A DNA stretch of 13,892 bases from Treponema sp. UBA4326. GTDB taxonomy: Bacteria; Spirochaetota; Spirochaetia; Treponematales; Treponemataceae. Of the stretch, positions 7,847-13,892 are shown piece by piece (within the stretch, counting starts at the first letter, position 1; each line of letters begins with the position of its first letter). The DNA is taken from the NCBI GenBank assembly GCA_002393835.1, contig DGTW01000210.1, positions 1 through 13,892 of the forward strand, given 5' to 3'. The notes beneath the pieces are model-generated. The model saw only the letters and a program-made list of their open reading frames with translations, was not told where the DNA came from and made no database searches. A program made the position numbers and the translations under genes.

Positions 7847-8533
7847 CTAGAACTCCCTGCATTCCAGACGCCCGTTTTTGATTGAATAGCAAAGGTCGCC
7901 TTTTTTTGCAAGATTCATGTCATGTGTAACGAGAAGAAGCGTCTTTTTGTATTTATCCACGACTGAAAACAAAAGCTCGCCAATCATTGAGGCATTGGCC
8001 GGATCAAGGTTTCCAGTCGGCTCGTCAGCAAGAATAAGCTGGGGATCGTTCATAAGAGAACGGGCAACGGCAACCCTCTGCCTTTCTCCTCCCGAAAGCT
8101 GACCAGGAAGATGGTCAAAACGATTATCAAGCCCCACATCGTGCAAAAGCTCTTTTGCCTTTTCTGCGGCCTCTTTTTTAGAAGAGCCAGCCATAAGGCT
8201 CGGAAGGAAAACATTTTCAAGAGCCGTAAAATCTTTTAAAAGATAATGGAACTGAAAAATAAGGCCAAGAAAATGAGTCCTGTACTCAGACAGTTTTTTT
8301 TCATCCAGACAGGAAAGTTCGTAGGGGCCGCACCTGACGATTCCGCCGCTGGCATTGTCAAGACCGCCGATTATATTGAGAAAAGTGCTTTTTCCACTGC
8401 CGCTTTCTCCCACAATGGTGACTTTTCTGCCCTTCTCGATCTCAAGGGTCAAATCCTTTAAGATTGTCAAAGTCTCGCCCTCAGTTTTGTATGTCTTCTC
8501 AAGATTTTTTACAGAAACAATTATCTCACTCAT
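7847..8533 (-). CDS. lolD: LolD ATPase of the lipoprotein-releasing ABC transporter
   Basis: A 228-residue ABC ATPase of the LolD/MacB/FtsE group. Walker A is GESGSGKST (42-50), the Q-loop glutamine is in FQFHYLL (Gln94), the signature is LSGGERQRVAVARSL (146-160), Walker B is LILADEPTGNLD (166-177) and the H-loop His is in LLVTHD (His204). The sequence PTGNLD is typical of this subgroup. It lies between two LolC/LolE permeases, overlapping the upstream one by eight bases (ATGAGTGA) and ending two bases before the downstream ATG, so the three are one translationally coupled unit. It powers release of lipoproteins from the inner membrane toward the outer membrane. Confidence 0.95.
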   Translation of the reverse strand: MSEIIVSVKNLEKTYKTEGETLTILKDLTLEIEKGRKVTIVGESGSGKSTFLNIIGGLDNASGGIVRCGPYELSCLDEKKLSEYRTHFLGLIFQFHYLLKDFTALENVFLPSLMAGSSKKEAAEKAKELLHDVGLDNRFDHLPGQLSGGERQRVAVARSLMNDPQLILADEPTGNLDPANASMIGELLFSVVDKYKKTLLLVTHDMNLAKKGDLCYSIKNGRLECREF

Positions 8534-9842
8534 CTCTCATCACCTCAACCACAGTCATTTTCAGTACCCCCCGGCTGGCAAGGAATGAAGCAAGCAGGGA
8601 AGAAAGTATTCCGAACAAGGCAATCACAAGAACCTCATTCAAAAAAATTTTTGGTGGAATGCTGGCATAAAGCATGAACATGGGATTTTCCCTCAGCAAA
8701 TCTCCGTTTTCAGGACTCACCAGCATCATTGCGAAGAGGCTGGCATAATAAGAAATTTTTGAAAGCAACATAAAGACCGTCTCCATGTTGACCGAAAGAA
8801 AAAGTCCGAGAATCACCCCGGGTATGGAGCCTGAAAGTCCTGTCAAAAAGCCCTGCATGACAAAAATTGACTGAATTGAGGCTTTTCGTCCGCCGAAAGC
8901 CGAAAGAACCGAAATTTCCTCCCGCCTCTCGTAAACCATTCGTCTCATGCCGTTGAATATGTTGATTGCCACGACCACAAAAATCAGAAAGACCATGACC
9001 ATAAGCATGTTCTTCTCAACCTGCAAAGCCCCGAAAAAAGAGCGGTTATAGCTTTTCCATGATTCACATTCAAGACTTGGGAATTTCTGCCTAATCCTTG
9101 ATATTTCCCGGCCATCAGCTTTTTCATCGAAGAGCTTGATTCCGTAGATAAGCCTCGCCTCCCTGCCGAAGTATTTTTTTCCGTCGTCAAGCTGGATAAA
9201 GGCAAAAGAGGCGTTTATGTCCGCATAGCCTGTGTGAAAGATTCCCGTAACAGTGAAAAGTCTTTCCCCGGAAAACAAATCCACATCATTGCCGCCTGAG
9301 AGGGCGTAAAGGTTTATCGTATGCCCCACCCTGGCCCCGCACTTTCTGGCCAGCTCTGAGCCAAGAACAATAGAGTCAGGCGAAGAAAGGTCAAAATGCC
9401 CCGCAATCATCTGAAGCTGCTTTTTAAAGCCAGAATCCTCCTCCCGGACATTTGGCGGGACGGCCTTTATCATGGCGGCGGCTTCCTTGCCGTTTTTTCC
9501 CAGCATAAGGGACTGAGCTTCATAAAAGGGGGTCACAGAGCGGACAGTCTTCTCGGACAGGCAAAAAGACTCAAATTCTGGATTTTCCCCCTCAACGCGA
9601 ATATGATAAGAAGATACTTCCATGATTACATCGATAAAACTATGCTGAAATCCGTTCATCACGCTGATTACGCAAATAAGAGTCATAACTCCGAAGCAAA
9701 TTCCAGCTGATGCAAGCGTAGTCGTTACCGCAGAAGAGCCTTTTCTGTCAACTTTGGCAAATCGTCTGGAAACAAAAAGAATCCAGGAAACCGAGGACTT
9801 CAGGGAAAGAAATGAAGACAGAAAAAAATCCTTAATAGTCAA
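8526..9842 (-). CDS. LolC/LolE-family ABC permease, TTG start (first copy)
   Basis: A 438-residue permease with the same topology as the second copy: membrane segment at about 40-63 ending in SVMNGFQ (a LolE/LolC-like motif), a periplasmic domain, then segments near 278-299, 327-353 and 402-424. The coupling motif is EEISVLSAFGG. The two copies are diverged, which fits a heteromeric LolC/LolE pair around one LolD. The start is a TTG at 9842: AAGGAGG lies seven bases upstream, whereas the next possible TTG at 9872 has no Shine-Dalgarno. This start overlaps the end of the preceding exported-protein gene by 11 bases. Confidence 0.87.
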   Translation of the reverse strand: MTIKDFFLSSFLSLKSSVSWILFVSRRFAKVDRKGSSAVTTTLASAGICFGVMTLICVISVMNGFQHSFIDVIMEVSSYHIRVEGENPEFESFCLSEKTVRSVTPFYEAQSLMLGKNGKEAAAMIKAVPPNVREEDSGFKKQLQMIAGHFDLSSPDSIVLGSELARKCGARVGHTINLYALSGGNDVDLFSGERLFTVTGIFHTGYADINASFAFIQLDDGKKYFGREARLIYGIKLFDEKADGREISRIRQKFPSLECESWKSYNRSFFGALQVEKNMLMVMVFLIFVVVAINIFNGMRRMVYERREEISVLSAFGGRKASIQSIFVMQGFLTGLSGSIPGVILGLFLSVNMETVFMLLSKISYYASLFAMMLVSPENGDLLRENPMFMLYASIPPKIFLNEVLVIALFGILSSLLASFLASRGVLKMTVVEVMRDE

Positions 9843-11157
9843 AATCTCTCCTCCTTTTTTCACTTCCGTCAAGATAAATTATCTCTGTTTTTTTAACGCC
9901 GCCATCATACAAAAGCTCAACAGAAAAACCTCCATCAAAATAAAGTTTTTCCGAATAAGTATCCGAAGACGCATACTTTCTCTCCAAATGAAGCTCCCCG
10001 TCCTCATAAAATTTCAAATCCGGAGGCATCTTGTTTTCCGGGGTGACAGCACTGTAATCATAAATGTTTTTTCGGCTTGTCTGGCTGGTGGAATAACGGC
10101 CGGAAAGCAGTTTTTTGTAATTCCAGGTTATGGTTTCTTCTTCTATGATACGCCCCTCATAGTCAAAAAGACGGGAAGTTTTCTTGTCGTTCAGAAGAAG
10201 GGTCTCTTTTTCAACTGCATCCTGTTTTTTCTTACCCTTTTGCTTTATCTCCCTGTCCTCATAATGACTTTCCAGGCTGGAAAGAAGCCGCCCGCTCTGG
10301 TCATAGTGGTTCTCAAACCTCTTTTTCTCTGAAAATTGCTCCTCAACGGATTTTTCTGGACTTGCAGAATCAGGCGAATACTCATATTTTATCTCATTTT
10401 CGAGGCTCATTTTTTTTGCAAGGGAAGCTCCCTTAAAACGCTCAGTCTTTGACAGCCTGAAAAGGGAATCAAAATATTTTCGCACAATCTTGTCACCGTA
10501 GGAATTCACCAGCACGGTATTGTCACCCTCTGTCCATACGCTGAACTGCTCTCCGTCATAGGCAAAACGCCTGAGAGAGCCGTCATTTTTTGTGTAAGTA
10601 TATTCTTTGGGAAGCTCTTCATCGCCTTTTTTCTCGTCGGCAGAGTCAATGCCCCTGTCGTCACTTCCTTCCAGCATCTCAAGGATTTTGCTTCCGTCAT
10701 TGATGTCAAAAATCTCGTCATTTTTTGGAGGAGAATCTGGTGCCTCAAGAGTCTTTAAAAGCAGGTCAATCCAGTCGAATGAAGGGCTATTCCCCACTAC
10801 AGAATCCGAGACTGAATAAAGGCTGTCCCTGGAAAAGGTGGAGTCAATTATGCCCCTTTTCTCCGGGAAAAAATACTCGCATCGATAGACCGTATCCTTG
10901 ATTGAGGACAAAACTTTTTTCCCTGCCATGAGCGGAAGGGAAAATTTTAAGGTCTTAGAAAGGGAAACAGCCTCTGGCATGGGAGAAATTCCGCAAATTT
11001 CTAGCCGGCTGGTCTCAAAAAAAAGCTGACGAAGATAGTAAAGTGCATTTTCCTCATTGGAAGACAAATCAGCCGCAAAAAGACGGCCCGTTCCGGCAAA
11101 AGAGAAAAAAAAGATAAAAACTGAAAGCCGAAGAATGAAAAAAGAAAGCCTTCTCAT
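9832..11157 (-). CDS. Exported hypothetical protein with YD/MORN-like repeats
   Basis: A 441-residue protein that I do not recognise by name. The N-terminus is a signal peptide (RR, then hydrophobic about 5-21, likely cleavage after LFAA, residue 29); there is no lipobox Cys. Residues 140-185 are acidic and probably disordered. The rest carries loosely repeated tyrosine/aspartate/glycine turns: AYDGE (199-203), YDQSGR (285-290), FDYEGR (331-336), FYEDGE (383-388), YFDGG (406-410), LYDGG (416-420) and YLDG (428-431), reminiscent of RHS/YD or MORN repeats. It is probably periplasmic or surface-located. Its end overlaps the first Lol permease start, so it is likely co-transcribed with lolCDE and may depend on the envelope-export pathway. 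No function is claimed. Confidence 0.8.
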   Translation of the reverse strand: MRRLSFFILRLSVFIFFFSFAGTGRLFAADLSSNEENALYYLRQLFFETSRLEICGISPMPEAVSLSKTLKFSLPLMAGKKVLSSIKDTVYRCEYFFPEKRGIIDSTFSRDSLYSVSDSVVGNSPSFDWIDLLLKTLEAPDSPPKNDEIFDINDGSKILEMLEGSDDRGIDSADEKKGDEELPKEYTYTKNDGSLRRFAYDGEQFSVWTEGDNTVLVNSYGDKIVRKYFDSLFRLSKTERFKGASLAKKMSLENEIKYEYSPDSASPEKSVEEQFSEKKRFENHYDQSGRLLSSLESHYEDREIKQKGKKKQDAVEKETLLLNDKKTSRLFDYEGRIIEEETITWNYKKLLSGRYSTSQTSRKNIYDYSAVTPENKMPPDLKFYEDGELHLERKYASSDTYSEKLYFDGGFSVELLYDGGVKKTEIIYLDGSEKRRRDFDY

Positions 11158-11175
11158 TTCATTCTTCCATACATG

Positions 11176-11184
11176 ATTTTATCA
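11176..11184 (-). promoter_or_regulatory. Possible extended -10 promoter before the YD-repeat gene
   Basis: In the 45-base gap after ftsY the minus strand reads TGATAAAAT (11184-11176), an extended -10 with no convincing -35. If used, transcription starts about 12 bases before the ATG, which is short. It may separate the exported-protein/lol unit from ftsY, or the genes may simply be read through. Confidence 0.25.
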
Positions 11185-11202
11185 CTTTCCATTTTTTATT
11201 TT

Positions 11203-12069
11203 TCAGTTCCCGATAAATTCCTCGATATATTTTTCAGGCTCGAAAGGCCTGATATCCTCGTATTTTTCACCCGTGCAAACAAAGAGAACTGGCAGAGAAA
11301 GCTCCTTTCCAATCGTGAAGACACAGCCGCCTCTGGCCGTAGAATCATATTTTGTGATTACGATTGCGTCCACGCCGACACTCTCAGAGAAGACTTCGGC
11401 CTGACGCAAGGCGTTCTGTCCCGTGGTTCCGTCAATCACGAGTATTTTCTTGAAGCAGCCCTTGTCGGCCTTTTGGGCGGCAATTCTGTCGATTTTTTGC
11501 AATTCACGCACGAGATTTTCTTTGTTATGAAGACGACCGGCCGTATCAGCTATGATTAGTCCGCCGCCGTTAGCTCTGCATGATTCGGCCGCATCAAAAA
11601 CAACTGCGCTGGGATCGCTTCCGTGCTGATGAGAAATTACCCTGATTCCAAGCCTCTCTCCGTGCATCTCAAGCTGCTCTTCGGCTGCGGCACGGAAAGT
11701 ATCGCTTGCGGCCATAATTACTCGCTCACCCCTTTCCTTGTAAAGCCTGGCGATTTTGGCAGCTGAAGTAGTCTTTCCGACTCCATTTACGCCCAGCATC
11801 ATATAAATATTCACCTTTCCTTTTTCTGGAGTGAATTCGCAGGCCCTGACCATGGAAGAAAGGAGCTTCTTCAGTTCATTCTTTATCTCAGATTCATCGC
11901 TTATTTTCTTTTCCCGGCAAATTTTTTCAAGCTGGTCACAAATCTCATAGGCAAGTTTTGCCCCCATATCACCTTCCACAAGGGCATCCGTGAGGTTTTC
12001 AAAAAATTCTTCGTCAATTTTTCTGGAAGTAAAAAGATTCTTAAAAGCTTGTGCAAACGAAATTTTCAT
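11203..12069 (-). CDS. ftsY: FtsY, signal recognition particle receptor GTPase
   Basis: A 288-residue SRP receptor that docks SRP-ribosome complexes at the inner membrane for co-translational insertion. The N helix bundle spans about 1-80; the G domain has P-loop GVNGVGKTT (93-101), DTFRAAA (123-129), DTAGR (175-179), TKYD (239-242) and the closing CTGEKYEDIRPF (265-276), an FtsY hallmark. It lacks the long acidic A domain of the E. coli protein; the first helix FAQAFKNLF could serve as a membrane-targeting amphipathic helix. The G4 region reads TKYDSTARGG where the family usually has TKLDGTAKGG; the specificity Lys and Asp are kept. GGAG lies shortly before the ATG. It begins 15 bases after the upstream gene's stop codon and is probably co-transcribed with it. 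Confidence 0.95.
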   Translation of the reverse strand: MKISFAQAFKNLFTSRKIDEEFFENLTDALVEGDMGAKLAYEICDQLEKICREKKISDESEIKNELKKLLSSMVRACEFTPEKGKVNIYMMLGVNGVGKTTSAAKIARLYKERGERVIMAASDTFRAAAEEQLEMHGERLGIRVISHQHGSDPSAVVFDAAESCRANGGGLIIADTAGRLHNKENLVRELQKIDRIAAQKADKGCFKKILVIDGTTGQNALRQAEVFSESVGVDAIVITKYDSTARGGCVFTIGKELSLPVLFVCTGEKYEDIRPFEPEKYIEEFIGN

Positions 12070-12084
12070 GTTTTCTCCATTTTT

Positions 12085-13848
12085 CTATAAGTTTTTTTCA
12101 GATTTTTCTTCAGTTTTGGATTCATCTTTGGCCTCCGCTTCCGGAGAGTCTTCCTTTACTTCCGTCTCTGCCTGCTCAAAGACTATATTTTCTTTCATCG
12201 CTTTTTTATCGAGCTTAGCCTTTGCAGGGAGAACTCGGTCAGCAGCCCATAGATAGCGTACCAGTTCCACTACAGTCCATGCCCCGAGGGCAGCAGTTAT
12301 GCCCAGGCATACATTAGAGCGGGTCTGCAAATCTTTTAGATGAGACAAATCGCCCCTTCCCTGAGCGTAGGCCGTATTTTCAGTCCTGAATTCACCCATG
12401 TAATAGAATGTAAAAGGCAGGGAACAGATGAGGGCCGTATATGCAGTATACATCCAGCGTCGCCTTTTGTCGATGTTGGCCTGGCGGTCAAAAGGCTTTG
12501 CATTGACAAAAAGCATGGCACCGTCAAAGGCTGAGTCCTCAGGAATGCGGAAAAAAGCAATGTTGCTGGAATTCGAATCGTCTTCACTGGCTTTTGGCAC
12601 CGTAAAGACACCCAGGACAGATTTTCCGTTCACTTCAAGATTTGCCCAGGGCTTATCTATCGTTACGGGAGACTGATTCAAGCCATAAGTATGAAAAAGT
12701 CCGTCTCGGTATTTCTTTAGTCTGATGCCTGCTATACCAGAAACTTTCGGGACAAGGTTTGCGTGAATTAAAAAACGATTGTCCCCGGAAAATGAATAGG
12801 TGAAAGAAAGGCTCTCAAATCCTGGTATTTCAATCGTTACATGGTGTATGCCGGCATCCTCAACGGTCTTGTTGTCAATTCTTCCGTCACTGTCACGAAT
12901 TGAAAAAACAATTCCGTCAATCATGATTTTAGCATCAGGGGCGAATTCCTTCGGCTCAATTTCAAATTCAAGGAGAACAGGAAGCGCATTCGCAATTTTA
13001 GCGTCAAGATTACGGGCAATGGAATTCGCAAGGGGCATAAGGTCAGAAAGAAGGCCTACCTCAGTTACGCTTCCGAGAACTTGCCCGCCTGGATAAACCC
13101 TGAGATTTGTCGATACCGAGCAGTAATCGCCGTAGCAGGTAATTTCCCCGGTGATGAGGCCGTTTATTTTCGCAGCTGTGATTTCCTGCTCAAAATCCCA
13201 GGAAGTAAAGCCCGCTTCCAAGGATTTTTCAGAAGGCTTAAAAAGAGCGGTCGAGTCATTTTTGTAGAGGACGACATTTTCAGTTATGATTTTATTTTCT
13301 TCGTCCTCCCTGAAAAAAGAAAAAGGAAGGAGAAAGGGAAAACCAATGCCTTTTTTCTTCTCATCATCAACATTCTTTCCCTGAGCGATTGCTTCATCCC
13401 TGGCGATTTTCGGTGCGAATTCATCAATCGTTTTTTTTACCTTCTCCAGGTTTTCGTCAATCTGAATCTCTATATCCCGGATTTTTTTCATCTGGGTCTT
13501 TATGTCTTTCTCAAGTTTTTTTGGCTTTATTGTGGTGAGCACCAAGGAATCCCGGGTCTTGTATTCTTTTGAAAGCTGAAGGAAAAGTGACAGCCGGGCC
13601 GTCTGCAATTCCTTGAGCTTTCGGTCAAGGCTTTCTTTCTGAGGAATAGTCCTTATATTGTCATTTGAAAACTGCTCGATAATCAGCTGGGGCAAAACCT
13701 GAGCCGCCTGGACAGAGCTTGCCGCCCTTTTTTGAGTCTGCTTAAAAGAAAATTCCATTACGCCGAGCGTCCAGTTATCGGCATGAACTTTTAAGAGAAA
13801 TAAACTGATTACAAAAGAAAAGAGCAGTTTTTTAATGTTTTTTTTCAT
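12085..13848 (-). CDS. Exported PEGA-like protein with two C-terminal membrane segments
   Basis: A 587-residue protein, not recognised by name. It has a signal peptide (1-23, cleavage likely after VHA). Residues 25-70 (LGVMEFSF...VLPQLIIEQF...IRTIPQKE) resemble the first strands of CsgG/TolB-like periplasmic domains. A charged helical, probably coiled-coil stretch covers about 70-145. A PEGA-like domain lies at about 301-368: AKIMIDG, then DAGIHHVTIEIPGFE, the 'G x H x I x I x x x G' pattern. Two membrane segments follow (about 466-484 and 513-534) and a very acidic E/K tail (560-587) that would be cytoplasmic or periplasmic depending on topology. The ATG start with MKKNIKKLL is natural, but no Shine-Dalgarno is visible. 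It lies directly upstream of ftsY. PEGA domains often occur in envelope proteins; no specific role is claimed. Confidence 0.8.
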   Translation of the reverse strand: MKKNIKKLLFSFVISLFLLKVHADNWTLGVMEFSFKQTQKRAASSVQAAQVLPQLIIEQFSNDNIRTIPQKESLDRKLKELQTARLSLFLQLSKEYKTRDSLVLTTIKPKKLEKDIKTQMKKIRDIEIQIDENLEKVKKTIDEFAPKIARDEAIAQGKNVDDEKKKGIGFPFLLPFSFFREDEENKIITENVVLYKNDSTALFKPSEKSLEAGFTSWDFEQEITAAKINGLITGEITCYGDYCSVSTNLRVYPGGQVLGSVTEVGLLSDLMPLANSIARNLDAKIANALPVLLEFEIEPKEFAPDAKIMIDGIVFSIRDSDGRIDNKTVEDAGIHHVTIEIPGFESLSFTYSFSGDNRFLIHANLVPKVSGIAGIRLKKYRDGLFHTYGLNQSPVTIDKPWANLEVNGKSVLGVFTVPKASEDDSNSSNIAFFRIPEDSAFDGAMLFVNAKPFDRQANIDKRRRWMYTAYTALICSLPFTFYYMGEFRTENTAYAQGRGDLSHLKDLQTRSNVCLGITAALGAWTVVELVRYLWAADRVLPAKAKLDKKAMKENIVFEQAETEVKEDSPEAEAKDESKTEEKSEKNL

Positions 13849-13863
13849 AAATATGGATTTAAT

Positions 13864-13890
13864 TGAAAACTGAAAACTGAAAACTGAAAG
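13864..13890. repeat. Heptamer tandem repeat (TGAAAAC) upstream of the PEGA-like gene
   Basis: TGAAAAC occurs three times in perfect register (13864-13870, 13871-13877, 13878-13884), followed by a partial fourth copy TGAAAG (13885-13890). It lies 16 bases upstream of the minus-strand ATG, so it is in the leader or promoter of the exported PEGA-like gene. The array nearly reaches the window edge and the total copy number is unknown. Confidence 0.8.
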
Positions 13891-13892
13891 TT

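Noticed and set aside
7846..7911. Upstream extension of the second Lol permease
   Set aside because: It overlaps the end of lolD by 65 bases; the ATG at 7845 has a proper Shine-Dalgarno and fits the family length.
9754..10332. A 192-codon open frame on the + strand
   Set aside because: It lies antisense to two well-supported minus-strand genes, has low-complexity F/K-rich sequence, no ribosome binding site and no recognisable domain.
13081..13572. A 163-codon open frame on the + strand
   Set aside because: It is antisense to the exported PEGA-like gene and shows no domain or start signal.

Overview
The window looks like a chromosomal segment of a Treponema-like spirochaete. The protein set points that way: a ClpC with McsA/McsB partners, a LolCDE lipoprotein-release system (so a diderm cell with outer-membrane lipoproteins), a short FtsY that is almost only the NG domain, and two exported proteins of a kind I associate with treponemes. 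I have no alignment, so the genus is an inference. I see no insertion sequence, prophage, CRISPR array, tRNA or rRNA.

Layout. Positions 1-534 are non-coding and unusually structured: a run of short perfect hairpins (1-108), then a 97-base element flanked by an A-run and a T-run (192-288), then an A+T-rich leader with a promoter for a lone Phd/YefM-type antitoxin gene (535-801, + strand). From 920 to the right edge every gene is on the minus strand, in tight head-to-tail order, so transcription runs right to left: exported PEGA-like membrane protein (13848-12085), ftsY (12069-11203), exported YD/MORN-like protein (11157-9832), a LolC/LolE permease (9842-8526), lolD (8533-7847), a second LolC/LolE permease (7845-6517), then a good sigma70-type promoter (6531-6503), mcsA (6462-5947), mcsB (5947-4850), an A+T-rich secreted beta-helix/PL9-like protein (4836-3487) and clpC (3430-920).

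How the genes work together. FtsY delivers nascent membrane and secreted proteins to the translocon. The Lol ABC transporter takes matured lipoproteins out of the inner membrane. The McsA-McsB-ClpC set is the arginine-phosphorylation-guided protein degradation pathway known from Firmicutes. The window is therefore a protein export and protein quality-control block, interrupted by one gene that belongs to neither theme (the beta-helix protein).

The most interesting signal is McsB. Its fold-level motifs are clear, but the residues that make the family a kinase are largely replaced: NEEDH reads NTRDH, the CPTN loop reads SMND, the Arg before the GEG loop and the Glu within it are gone, and the RDxxRA phospho-arginine motif reads TDYLRA. 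McsA keeps all its zinc cysteines and ClpC keeps the two N-domain glutamates that dock phospho-arginine in Bacillus subtilis. This suggests a pseudokinase adaptor or a changed chemistry. Second-tier signals are the beta-helix gene inside this operon, the orphan antitoxin, and the structured left flank.
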